From positions 3,165,501 through 3,229,500 of the forward strand of contig NZ_CP042435.1 in NCBI RefSeq assembly GCF_007971225.1: 64,000 nt of DNA. Reading direction: 5' to 3'. Positions 44,759-52,868 of the stretch are shown piece after piece (within the stretch, counting starts at the first letter, position 1; each line of letters begins with the position of its first letter). The position numbers and the translations under genes are program-made. This stretch comes from Panacibacter ginsenosidivorans. Lineage in GTDB: Bacteria > Bacteroidota > Bacteroidia > Chitinophagales > Chitinophagaceae. The notes under the pieces were generated by a model. It was not told the origin of the DNA. It made no database searches and saw only the letters and a list, made by a program, of their open reading frames with translations.

Positions 44759-45919
44759 CTATGCTTCTACTTCTTTCGCTGCTTTCATTTCGGCGATCGC
44801 TTCTTTCAACGTATCTAAAAATTCATCTACCTGTTTTCTTGAAATATTCATTGCGGGCAATAAACGGATAACATTTGGTTTTGCTTCGCCGGTGAAGATA
44901 AAATGATCATTAAATAATTTTTTGCGCAGGTCTTTTATTTCTTCAGGCACATCAAAGCCGATCATCATGCCGCGACCACGAATATTTTGAATGCCATCAA
45001 TTGCCTTGAGCCGGTTGAATAAATATTGTCCGCGTTGTTTGGCAACATCAATGAGTTTTTCTTCTTCGATAACTTCAAGCACAGCCAATGCCGCAGCGCA
45101 TGCAAGATGATTGCCACCGAACGTAGTGCCCAATATTCCATGCTTTGCCTTAATGTGCGGAGCAATAAGAATACCACCAACAGGAAAACCATTGCCCATG
45201 CCTTTTGCCATGGTGTAGATGTCTGCATTTACACCGGCATAGTCATGCGAGAAAAATTTACCGCTGCGACCATAACCGCATTGCACACTGTCTGCAATAT
45301 AAACCGCACCATATTCATCACACAAACTGCGGATGAGTTGTAAAAAACTTTCCGTTGCAACGTTGATGCCGCCAACGCCTTGTATGCCTTCGATGATAAC
45401 AGCAGCAACACTGGTTCCATTTTTTTGGAAATATGTTTTGAGTGCAGCTTCATCATTGAAAGGAAGAAAATCAACATTGTCTGTTTCATTAACAGGCGCA
45501 ACGATCTTTGGGTTATCTGTTGCTGCAACAGCTAAAGATGTTCTGCCGTGAAATGCTTTTTCAAAAGCAACAATCTTTTTTCTACCTGTATGAAAAGATG
45601 CAAGTTTTAATGCATTTTCATTTGCTTCTGCACCACTGTTTACAAGGAAGAGTTGATAATCTTCTTTACCACTGATCTTGCCAAGCTTTTCTGCCAGTTC
45701 TTTTTGAATAGGTATGTGTACAGAGTTTGAGTAGAAAGCAATCTTGTGCAACTGATCCTCAATTCTTTTTACCCAGTGAGGATGTGTATGACCAATACTA
45801 ATTACAGCATGACCACCATACATATCAAGATACTGCGCACCATTTTCATCCCATACATAAGAGCCTTGCGCTTTTGTAATGGTGATGTCATTCAAAGGAT
45901 ATACATCAAATAATTTCAT
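44759..45919 (-). CDS. argD: N-acylornithine aminotransferase
   Basis: 386 residues. Class III PLP aminotransferase that converts N-acylglutamate semialdehyde to N-acylornithine. Motifs: MKLFDVYPLNDITITKAQGSYVWDENGAQYLDMYGGHAVISIGHTHP, VNSGAEANENALKLA (PLP phosphate), FHGRTSLAVAATDNPK, IADSVQCGYGRSGKFF with the PLP Asp, and the Schiff-base Lys in TMAKGMGNGFPVGG. The usual DEVQ is DSVQ here, as in several acetylornithine aminotransferases of the phylum. The start at 45919 is the family start, ten bases after argC; the frame extends 60 bases into argC. Confidence 0.93.
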   Translation of the reverse strand: MKLFDVYPLNDITITKAQGSYVWDENGAQYLDMYGGHAVISIGHTHPHWVKRIEDQLHKIAFYSNSVHIPIQKELAEKLGKISGKEDYQLFLVNSGAEANENALKLASFHTGRKKIVAFEKAFHGRTSLAVAATDNPKIVAPVNETDNVDFLPFNDEAALKTYFQKNGTSVAAVIIEGIQGVGGINVATESFLQLIRSLCDEYGAVYIADSVQCGYGRSGKFFSHDYAGVNADIYTMAKGMGNGFPVGGILIAPHIKAKHGILGTTFGGNHLACAAALAVLEVIEEEKLIDVAKQRGQYLFNRLKAIDGIQNIRGRGMMIGFDVPEEIKDLRKKLFNDHFIFTGEAKPNVIRLLPAMNISRKQVDEFLDTLKEAIAEMKAAKEVEA

Positions 45920-45929
45920 TGTAATTGAT

Positions 45930-46943
45930 TTAAAAATAATTTGCTTTAAGATGAAGACCAGCTGTTTCATCAAGACCAAACATTAAGTTCATATTCTGAA
46001 CAGCCTGTCCTGATGCGCCTTTCAGAAGATTGTCTATTGCAGAGTGAACCACTAATTTTGTTCCTGCTTTTTCTAATTGTATCACACATTTATTAGTATT
46101 AACCACTTGTTTTAAAAAGATGGCATCATCGCTGATAATTGTAAAATGATGACCTGAATAAAAATCTTTATAAAGTTTTTTTATTTCTTCCAGCGATAAG
46201 TCGCAATGTAATGTGGAACTGATAAAAATACCCCTGGTAAAATCACCACGCCATGGAACGAAGCTTAAATCTATATTGCTGCCAGATTGTAGCTGCAATA
46301 ATGACTGCCCGATCTCTGCGAGATGTTGATGCGTTAATGTTTTATAAGCCTGAATATTATTTGCTCTCCAGCTAAAATGAGAAGTGGTTGCTAATCCTTG
46401 ACCGGCACCAGTAGAACCCGTAATGCCTGTCGTATAAATTTCTTCAAGTAAACCGGCTTTTGCCAAAGGCAATAAACCAAGTTGTATTGCTGTTGCAAAG
46501 CAACCAGGGTTCGCAATATTTTGTGCAGATTGAATTTGTTCCTTATTCAATTCTGGTAAGCCGTAAACAAAATATCTTGTTATAATATCTTCTCCATTTG
46601 CCTTGACTGGTCCATGATAAAATGCATTTGAGGAAAGTCTGAAGTCATTAGACAGATCAATAACCTTTATGTTCGCGGCAATTATATTTGACTCTAAAAA
46701 TTTTCTTGCTTCACCATGACCTGTGCAGAGAAACAACACATCAATGTCCTCACTTAATTCGCTTGTAAAAAGAATGCCTGTTTCTCCAATAAGATCCTGA
46801 TGAACTTTGTGCAAAGGATTGCCGCTGTTGCTTTTGCTGTGTACAAAACTTATTTCTGCATGTGGATGGTGAAGCAGCAACCTTATTAATTCTCCGCCGG
46901 TATAACCAGCGCCGCCAACTATGCCTACTTTAATTTTTTTCAT
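45930..46943 (-). CDS. argC: N-acetyl-gamma-glutamyl-phosphate reductase
   Basis: 337 residues from the ATG at 46943 (MKKIKVGIVGGAGYTGGE), one base after the cupin stop; a GTG nine bases earlier would overlap it. NADPH-dependent reduction of N-acylglutamyl phosphate to the semialdehyde. The NADP loop is GGAGYTGGELIRLLLHHP, the catalytic Cys lies in NPGCFATAIQLGLLPL, and GSTGAGQGLATTSHFSWRANN and LSFVPWRGDFTRGIF are further family stretches. Length and motif order are those of the long-type ArgC. It is tightly packed between cupin and argD. Confidence 0.93.
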   Translation of the reverse strand: MKKIKVGIVGGAGYTGGELIRLLLHHPHAEISFVHSKSNSGNPLHKVHQDLIGETGILFTSELSEDIDVLFLCTGHGEARKFLESNIIAANIKVIDLSNDFRLSSNAFYHGPVKANGEDIITRYFVYGLPELNKEQIQSAQNIANPGCFATAIQLGLLPLAKAGLLEEIYTTGITGSTGAGQGLATTSHFSWRANNIQAYKTLTHQHLAEIGQSLLQLQSGSNIDLSFVPWRGDFTRGIFISSTLHCDLSLEEIKKLYKDFYSGHHFTIISDDAIFLKQVVNTNKCVIQLEKAGTKLVVHSAIDNLLKGASGQAVQNMNLMFGLDETAGLHLKANYF

Positions 46944-46944
46944 G

Positions 46945-47292
46945 CTAAACACAATTAAACCTGTCTTTATTAGTGCTGGGTTGAGAACTTAAAATGAATT
47001 CTATGTCCTCTGCTGTATTATTTATAATGCGGTGTTTTTTTCCTGCCTCTATGTGAAAGCCCTGCTGAGTATAAACTGTATAGCTCTCATTTTCTACCTC
47101 AAAGGTGGCAATTCCTTTTAGTATAAAAAAGAATTGCTGCGCCTTTTCATGATAATGTAATGCCTCCGATGTCTGAGCAGGCATGCGTTCCTGTTTTACT
47201 GAAAGCGCATTTGTATCAACCAATACCCAGCCATCACAATCATTTCCCCATTTGTAGTGATATAAAGAATTATGTTTACTTACTGCACTCAT
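46945..47292 (-). CDS. Cupin-domain protein inside the arginine operon
   Basis: 115 residues from the ATG at 47292. A small single-domain cupin: HYHEKAQQFFFILKGIATFEVENESY supplies the first metal-binding motif, and FHIEAGKKHRIINNTAEDIEFILSSQPS the second, with the His of KKHRI. The frame extends to a GTG at 47385, but the extra residues (SSVQECDARDD) are the translation of a repeat arm, so the shorter start is preferred. It lies between argG and argC with one base to argC and is therefore co-expressed with arginine synthesis. The substrate is unknown; dioxygenase, isomerase or regulatory ligand-binding roles all occur in this fold. Confidence 0.75.
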   Translation of the reverse strand: MSAVSKHNSLYHYKWGNDCDGWVLVDTNALSVKQERMPAQTSEALHYHEKAQQFFFILKGIATFEVENESYTVYTQQGFHIEAGKKHRIINNTAEDIEFILSSQPSTNKDRFNCV

Positions 47293-47347
47293 TAATGAGT
47301 AATTATTTATTTTTATAAGCCGATCTTGAGAACTGCTATCATCGTCC

Positions 47348-47367
47348 CTTGCGTCGCACTCTTGTAC
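47348..47367. repeat. Dispersed hairpin repeat at the argG/cupin junction
   Basis: CTTGCGTCGCACTCTTGTAC with left flank ATCATCGTCC. In frame with the cupin gene it reads SSVQECDARDD, an example of a repeat that could supply a protein N-terminus. Confidence 0.8.
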
Positions 47368-47387
47368 TGACGAATTGGTTTCCACTT

Positions 47388-48584
47388 TTATTTATCAGCA
47401 GCATTCTTTATTAAATGATACATGGCTGTTTGATTACCGAATATTTTACTAAAGCCTCTTACATCTTCACCACTCCAGCCGCTGTTCATTTCCCCGTATT
47501 TACCAAACTTGCTACTCATCAGATCATACTTACTTTCTATACCGATGATTTGAAAACGATAAGGCTGTAATTGTACAAACACATCGCCCGTTACATTTTG
47601 CTGAGAGCTTTGCAAGAATGCTTCTATATCTCTCATAACAGGATCAAGTATCTGACCTTCATGCAACCAATTGCCATAGAAGTTGGCAATAGTATCTTTC
47701 CAGCTAAGCTGCCATTTGGTAAGCACGTGTTTTTCCAACGCATGATGTGCTTTTAAAATAACCATTGGCGCAGCTGCTTCAAAACCAACACGTCCTTTTA
47801 TACCAATGATCGTATCACCAACATGTATATCTCTGCCGATGCCATAAGCGCCTGCAATGGTTTGTAAATATTGTATCGCTTCGCTTGAATGGGAAAATGT
47901 TTTATCATTAATTGCAGTCAGTTCACCTTTTTCAAAATGCAGTTTTACTTCTTCGCTTTCATGCTTTGTTACCTGTGTAGGCCATGCAGATTCGGGTAAC
48001 AAACCTTTTGAGTTTAATGTTTCTCTTCCGCCAACACTCGTGCCCCACAAACCTTTATTAATAGAGTAAGCTGCTTTTTCAAAATTCATTTCAATACCTT
48101 TCTCTTTCAGATAAGCTATTTCCTGTTCACGACTCAATTTCAAATCACGGATTGGAGTAATGATCTCAACAGTTGGAATCATGATATGAAATACCATATC
48201 AAAACGTACCTGGTCATTACCTGCACCTGTACTGCCGTGTGCTACGGCATCTGCATTGAGTTTTTGTACATGCTCTGCAATATGTAGTGCCTGCACTAAA
48301 CGCTCAGCACTTACACTTAAAGGGTATGTGTTGTTCTTTAAAACATTGCCAAACACCAGGTATTTTATAATTCGATCGTAATAACCTTTTACTGCATCAA
48401 CTGTAGTATGTGTTTTTACACCAAGTTTATATGCGTGTTCTTCTATTTTTTTTAATTCTGATGCATCAAAGCCACCTGTGTTTACAATTACACTGTGTAC
48501 TTCATAGCCTTTTTCTTCGGTTAAGTATTTTACACAGTAAGTGGTGTCGAGACCGCCGCTAAAACCTAATACAACTTTCTTCAT
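47388..48584 (-). CDS. argG: Argininosuccinate synthase
   Basis: 398 residues. Joins citrulline and aspartate with ATP hydrolysis to AMP. The ATP-pyrophosphatase P-loop is LGFSGGLDTTYCVKYL (residues 6-21); other family stretches are AHGSTGAGNDQVRFDM and SINKGLWGTSVGGRETL. The protein follows the short bacterial form. It starts at ATG 48584 with KKVVLGFSGGLDTT, the family N-terminus. It is the second gene of the operon, separated from the GNAT gene by 264 bases with two repeats, and from the cupin gene by 95 bases with another. Confidence 0.95.
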   Translation of the reverse strand: MKKVVLGFSGGLDTTYCVKYLTEEKGYEVHSVIVNTGGFDASELKKIEEHAYKLGVKTHTTVDAVKGYYDRIIKYLVFGNVLKNNTYPLSVSAERLVQALHIAEHVQKLNADAVAHGSTGAGNDQVRFDMVFHIMIPTVEIITPIRDLKLSREQEIAYLKEKGIEMNFEKAAYSINKGLWGTSVGGRETLNSKGLLPESAWPTQVTKHESEEVKLHFEKGELTAINDKTFSHSSEAIQYLQTIAGAYGIGRDIHVGDTIIGIKGRVGFEAAAPMVILKAHHALEKHVLTKWQLSWKDTIANFYGNWLHEGQILDPVMRDIEAFLQSSQQNVTGDVFVQLQPYRFQIIGIESKYDLMSSKFGKYGEMNSGWSGEDVRGFSKIFGNQTAMYHLIKNAADK

Positions 48585-48627
48585 GTCTTATTTTTTGTGG
48601 TCAACTTTATTCTTTATTTACTTTTTG

Positions 48628-48659
48628 TCTTGACTCAAAAAGTAGCAAAAAAGTCAAGA
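48628..48659. repeat. Short inverted repeat TCTTGAC / GTCAAGA
   Basis: TCTTGAC, 18 mostly A-rich bases including AAAAAGTAGCAAAA, then GTCAAGA. From memory, closely similar sequences with AAAAAGTAACAAAAA are dispersed in many Bacteroidota genomes. It lies between the GNAT gene and argG. Confidence 0.55.
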
Positions 48660-48784
48660 AGAAATGATATACAACACATTTCTTCATTCGCAGTGATTAA
48701 GCTTTTGTAACATCTGTGACTTCAACTTTTTATCTTTAATCAGCAGCGATATTTTTTCTTTAATTGCTTCATAGCGATAAGAAC

Positions 48785-48804
48785 GTACAAGAGTGCGACG
48801 CAAC
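48785..48804. repeat. Dispersed hairpin repeat inside the arg operon
   Basis: GTACAAGAGTGCGACGCAAC, 44 bases past the stop of the GNAT gene and about 200 bases before argG. Right flank GGAAGCTTAATGC. Confidence 0.85.
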
Positions 48805-48848
48805 GGAAGCTTAATGCTTATTCAAAAGTAAGGCTCAAAATTCTTCTT

Positions 48849-49544
48849 CTAATACCCAAAGAAATAATGCATCAGTGATTTCGGTTTTGATGCGCCTCCG
48901 TTTATGTTCTTTTCTTTCTTGCCAAACACCAGTTGCTTGATGTGCATCAAACGCTCATACACTTTACTCTTCTTTTCAAACTCCTGAGTTGTTTCTTCTG
49001 GTGTGTAATGATCTGCAGGATCGTACAACATTGCAGTACACATGCAATTCTTACGCTCTTTGCTCATGAGAATATCATAGTTAACACAGCTCTTGCAGCC
49101 TGCCCAGAATTTTTCATCCTGCGTAAGCTCGCTGTAAGTAACGGGCTCATAACCGAGCTCACTGTTGATCTTCATTACAGCAAGACCTGTAGTCAATCCA
49201 AATATTTTTGCGTTTGGATATTTTTCTCTTGAAAGATTGAAGATCCTTCTCTTGATCTGCTTTGCCACACCACTCTTTCTAAATTCCGGAGCTACAATAA
49301 GTCCACTGTTGGCAACATATTCACCTTCCCATGTTTCTATATAACAAAAGCCTACCCATGTACCATCGTTAAGATGTGCAATCACGGCTTTGCCTTCGTT
49401 CATTTTATTGGCAATATATTCGGGGCTGCGCTTTGCAATGCCGGTGCCACGGGCTTTTGCGGAAGCTTCCATTTCGGTAGTAATCGTTTCTGCGTAGTGT
49501 ACGTCGCCACTATTGGCTACACGTACGTTTATATTTTGTTCCAC
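48849..49544 (-). CDS. GNAT acyltransferase, probable N-acylglutamate synthase
   Basis: 231 residues. A GNAT fold with the acetyl-CoA pyrophosphate loop in IVAPEFRKSGVAKQIKRRIF (Q/RxxGxG/A type) and a preceding strand WVGFCYIETWEGEYVANSG. The C-terminal half is unusual: WAGCKSCVNYDILMSKERKNCMCTAMLYDP has four cysteines, and the last 60 residues (TPEETTQEFEKKSKVYERL, then MHIKQLVFGKKEKN) look helical and basic. It is the first gene of an arginine operon that lacks argA and argJ, so it most likely makes N-acetyl- or N-succinylglutamate. As I recall, the Bacteroides thetaiotaomicron homologue at the same place was reported to do this. Start ATG at 49544. Confidence 0.8.
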   Translation of the reverse strand: MEQNINVRVANSGDVHYAETITTEMEASAKARGTGIAKRSPEYIANKMNEGKAVIAHLNDGTWVGFCYIETWEGEYVANSGLIVAPEFRKSGVAKQIKRRIFNLSREKYPNAKIFGLTTGLAVMKINSELGYEPVTYSELTQDEKFWAGCKSCVNYDILMSKERKNCMCTAMLYDPADHYTPEETTQEFEKKSKVYERLMHIKQLVFGKKEKNINGGASKPKSLMHYFFGY

Positions 49545-49585
49545 TGTTGTAAATACTGATGATTAGGAGATAATGATACACGAAT

Positions 49586-49601
49586 GCTTTTTACGTAAAG
49601 C
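49586..49601. promoter_or_regulatory. Palindrome upstream of the arginine operon
   Basis: GCTTTTTACGTAAAGC contains the exact palindrome TTTACGTAAA, about 45 bases upstream of the first arginine gene. It is a possible operator; no ArgR-box match was recognised with certainty. Confidence 0.3.
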
Positions 49602-49905
49602 GTCTGTTTTGTGTATGAGATTCCGGTATGCTGTGGGAATATCAGATACGAGGTCGTCGTACCGGTCGGAAGCAGAAAGGGTTTGGCAAATTAACAACAC
49701 CCATCATTGCAGGATGGAAAGATAAAAGGCTACTATGTGTTGTGTTCTGTTTCAATTTCAGTTCAGCATAAAATTGTGATCTAAAAATTTTGAGGACGTA
49801 AAGTTAATGATGTTTGAATAAAATGGGGATAATTAATTTAAATTTTAAGTTAACGTTGGTTAGCATGATATATGTGCCGTGCTTACGTACACCTATTGTT
49901 CATTT

Positions 49906-49976
49906 GTTGCGTCGCACTCTTGTACGTACTGTCCTTCGCTCATCAATGAACAGAACTATGAAGTGAGTGACACAAC
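49906..49976. repeat. Dispersed hairpin repeat, paired arms (A and B types)
   Basis: GTTGCGTCGCACTCTTGTAC (49906-49925) faces GAAGTGAGTGACACAAC (49960-49976) across 34 bases; the loop holds ATCAATGAACAGAAC. The right flank GAAGATGCCATGAAAT matches several other copies. Confidence 0.85.
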
Positions 49977-50090
49977 GAAGATGCCATGAAATGCTGCAGC
50001 CCGTATAATAAAAATTGCAACATTCATTAATAATAAAAATAAAATAACAGATACATTAATAAAACCAAAAGCCGGTAAAACAAAAATTAG

Positions 50091-51494
50091 TTATTCAAGC
50101 ATAAACTCCTGGTGTAATGCAGGCACTATAACTTCCTTAAAACCTTTCTTTAATAAACGTTGCTGAAAATCGAGTTGCACGTCATACTCGCCATGCACAA
50201 TAAATAGCTGGCGAACCGTAGCGGGAACCTGGCATGCAAGAAACTGGCTGAGGTCATCATAATCTCCATGTGCACTCATGCTGCGCATACTGCCAACCTC
50301 GGCTTGTACCTTATAATACTCGGCAAATATTTTTACTTCTTTAGCACCATTCATTAAACGGCCACCAAGCGAATTGGGCTCGCAATATCCAACCAATAAA
50401 ATAGTGTTGCGGCTATCGTTTATATTATTGGCGATATGATGTTTTATGCGGCCTGCATCTGCCATGCCACTTGCAGAGATAATAATACAGGGTTCAGGAA
50501 GATCATTAAGCCGTTTACTTTCATCAACTGTTTTTATAAAAGTGAGTTCATCAAAACTAAAAGGATCGTAATCTGTCTTCAATAATTTTTGCAGCCTGCT
50601 GTTGTAATTTTCAGGATGACTTCTTACTATATCTGTAGCTTCTTTGCTAAGTGGACTATCTACATATACTTTTATTTTTGGCAACCTGCCTTCATTGCTT
50701 AATTGATTAAGGAAATACAACAACTCCTGCGTTCTGCCTACACTAAAAGACGGAATAATAAGTTTGCCTTTTTTCTGTACACATGTTTTATCTATCCACT
50801 CGTATAATTTATCAGAAGAGTTGAAAATATTTTCGTGCAAACTATTACCGTAAGTGCTTTCAATAATAATGTAATCTGTCTGCGGAAATACATCCGGTGA
50901 ACGAAGTATCACATCCCTGTATCTTCCAACATCTCCACTAAAACTTATTTGTGTTGTGTTGCCATTTTCGTTTATACGTACATGTACAGCAGCGCTGCCA
51001 ATAATGTGGCCTGCATCTGTATATAAAACTTCAATGCCGGGTTCAATTGTAAACCACGATCCATATTGCACTTCATTTAATAATGGAAGCACGGCGGTTA
51101 CATCATCGGGTGTATACAATGGTTCATAGGGCGGCAAACCTTGTTTAGCTCTTTTCTTGTTGATAAATTTCGTATCGTCTCTTTGTATTTCTGCAGAATC
51201 TTCCAGTAAGATTGCAGCAAGATCTTTAGTGGCTGGCGTGCAAAATATTTTTCCGTTAAAGCCTTCTTTCACCAGTTTTGGAATAAGGCCTGAATGATCG
51301 ATATGTGCATGTGATAATAAAAGATAGTTCACTTCTTTTGCATCGAAACCAAGGGTTGCATTAAGAGCATCTGTTTCTCTGCCCATGCCCTGGAACATGC
51401 CACAATCAAATAATATTTTCCTTCCATTATGGAGCGTTAATAAATGCTTTGAACCCGTAACTGTTTGTGCAGCGCCATGAAATGCAAGCTTCAT
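50091..51494 (-). CDS. Beta-CASP metallo-beta-lactamase fold RNA nuclease
   Basis: 467 residues. CPSF73-like ribonuclease family (MBL fold plus beta-CASP). The N-terminal motif GAAQTVTGSKHLL is the family hallmark, followed by the metal-binding SHAHIDHSG (H62, H64, D66, H67), DAGHIIGSAAV, SGDVGRY, the beta-CASP part with IESTYGNSLHE and IPSFSVGRTQELLYFLNQL, a late Ser in IISASGMADAGRIKHH, and SAHGDYDDL. Bacterial members are putative exonucleases or endonucleases in RNA processing. A C-terminal KH domain as in RNase J is absent. It is monocistronic on the minus strand. Confidence 0.9.
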   Translation of the reverse strand: MKLAFHGAAQTVTGSKHLLTLHNGRKILFDCGMFQGMGRETDALNATLGFDAKEVNYLLLSHAHIDHSGLIPKLVKEGFNGKIFCTPATKDLAAILLEDSAEIQRDDTKFINKKRAKQGLPPYEPLYTPDDVTAVLPLLNEVQYGSWFTIEPGIEVLYTDAGHIIGSAAVHVRINENGNTTQISFSGDVGRYRDVILRSPDVFPQTDYIIIESTYGNSLHENIFNSSDKLYEWIDKTCVQKKGKLIIPSFSVGRTQELLYFLNQLSNEGRLPKIKVYVDSPLSKEATDIVRSHPENYNSRLQKLLKTDYDPFSFDELTFIKTVDESKRLNDLPEPCIIISASGMADAGRIKHHIANNINDSRNTILLVGYCEPNSLGGRLMNGAKEVKIFAEYYKVQAEVGSMRSMSAHGDYDDLSQFLACQVPATVRQLFIVHGEYDVQLDFQQRLLKKGFKEVIVPALHQEFMLE

Positions 51495-51664
51495 AGAATG
51501 ATCGTTGATGATTTATTAAAGGTAATGGTAACACTCAATTTATCATAATTATTAAATACTACATAATTGGTTTAAAAACTTTTGAAGCAGGTTTATTCAA
51601 TGAAGAAAAAATTTATTTTCATGTAAAACAAAAATGGTAACTTAATAGGATAAAAGCTTGCATT

Positions 51665-52045
51665 ATGAAAGAAGATACTATTTCCCGCATTGCGGTAGTT
51701 ATTCTAGCGATTATTCTGGCAATTTTTGGAGTTTATCATTTAATGTATCCGGGTAACATGATAACTTTTATCCCTTCATTTTTACCCGGCGGAATTATTT
51801 GGGTATACATAACAGGAATAGCCCTTATACTTGCAGCAATTGCTTTTATAGCTCATAAAATGGTAAAGCTTGCAGGTTATCTTTTAGCCTTATTGCTGAT
51901 CATAATTGTGCTTACCTTTCATCTGCCCAATTATCTAAATGCCGGAGACCCGGATTTAAAAACTTCTTCTTTTATTGATATTCTGCAGAATCTGGCAATG
52001 GCTGCATTTGCAATGTATATTGCCAGTAATGCAAAGAAGATCTGA
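51665..52045 (+). CDS. Small four-helix membrane protein (DoxX-like)
   Basis: 126 residues, four predicted membrane helices: ISRIAVVILAIILAIFGVYHL (about 6-26), GGIIWVYITGIALILAAIAFIA (42-63), LAGYLLALLLIIIVLTFHL (69-87) and FIDILQNLAMAAFAMYIASN (103-122). A YPG...IPSFLPGG loop follows helix 1, as in DoxX-like proteins of Bacteroidota. No enzymatic motif; role unknown. It is divergent from the nuclease gene. Confidence 0.75.
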   Translation: MKEDTISRIAVVILAIILAIFGVYHLMYPGNMITFIPSFLPGGIIWVYITGIALILAAIAFIAHKMVKLAGYLLALLLIIIVLTFHLPNYLNAGDPDLKTSSFIDILQNLAMAAFAMYIASNAKKI

Positions 52046-52153
52046 CATCTTTTTCCTTCTGTAAATACTTTGATCAAAACATCATAGATATATTTCTATG
52101 GTATGTTAAGTATTTATTTGTGTCGTCATCTTTTGTTGTTAATAGCATCGTTC

Positions 52154-52173
52154 CTTGCGTCGCACACTTGAGC
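52154..52173. repeat. Dispersed hairpin repeat, single arm
   Basis: CTTGCGTCGCACACTTGAGC with the left flank AATAGCATCGTTC, identical in style to the copy at 61475. Confidence 0.8.
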
Positions 52174-52235
52174 TGTAAACATAAATAGGGCTTTTACTAT
52201 TGCAATTTCAGCACTTTTATTTTGCAGAATGCATG

Positions 52236-52730
52236 TTATTGTTTTATGGTTTTAACTTTGAAGCTCCATGTACAATATATCTCAGCAACAATTTCTCCGG
52301 CTTCATTTCTACCTGTAGACTGGCAGGCAATAGTTCTTCCTTCTCCAGTTGCAATTGCATCGTCTATTAACGCAGTGATAGCTGTTCCATTTAAACAGGT
52401 AAACAAAATTTTACCTGTTGCTTTTTTATAAAAAACTGCTTCCGTTTTTATTACCAGCATACTTACTGCCGGGTTTCGTTTATAAATATTTGCCATACAC
52501 AAAACACCTGTGCTCATTTCTGCAGCCATTGTTAATACGGCAAAATATACAGACCCGAAAGGATTTTTATTAAACCATTTCTGCTTTACAGCTACAGCAG
52601 CTTTTGTTTCATTAAAGAACTCAATTCTGAGACCAGCAAAGAATGCTGCCGGTAATTTGTTTAGCATAAACAAACGAAACTTAAAAGGACTGATGATTTG
52701 CTTTCTGAAGAGATGGAATTGCGGATTCAC
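52236..52730 (-). CDS. Hotdog-fold thioesterase-like protein (DUF4442)
   Basis: 164 residues. The pattern FNETKAAVAVKQKWFNKNPFGSVYFAVLTMAAEMSTGVLCM, with Asn-Pro-Phe-Gly before the long central helix, and ITALIDDAIATGEGRTIACQSTGRNEAGEIVAEIYCTWSFK match the DUF4442/PaaI-like hotdog family, putative acyl-CoA thioesterases. The catalytic residue is not clear; a Glu in the central helix (AAEMSTG) is the usual candidate. It is convergent with the small membrane protein gene. Confidence 0.8.
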   Translation of the reverse strand: MNPQFHLFRKQIISPFKFRLFMLNKLPAAFFAGLRIEFFNETKAAVAVKQKWFNKNPFGSVYFAVLTMAAEMSTGVLCMANIYKRNPAVSMLVIKTEAVFYKKATGKILFTCLNGTAITALIDDAIATGEGRTIACQSTGRNEAGEIVAEIYCTWSFKVKTIKQ

Positions 52731-52809
52731 GAAATTGATTTATGTAAGTAAAGCCTTTTGTGTAATAAAATTGTGATGATGTATTTATATGTAGAGTTAC
52801 TGACTTAAA

Positions 52810-52829
52810 GTACAAGAGTGCGACGTAAC
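52810..52829. repeat. Dispersed hairpin repeat, single arm
   Basis: GTACAAGAGTGCGACGTAAC has one C-to-T change in the core. Right flank ATAAGCTTAATATT and later AAAGCCGG. Confidence 0.8.
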
Positions 52830-52868
52830 ATAAGCTTAATATTTGTACTAAAGCCGGTCTGCCAAAAA

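Larger units (their letters stand above)
49545..50090. other. Leader region of the arginine operon plus a paired repeat
   Basis: 546 bases. The half near the operon must contain its promoter and perhaps the palindrome at 49586-49601; the other half carries a paired repeat. No open frame is credible. Confidence 0.55.
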
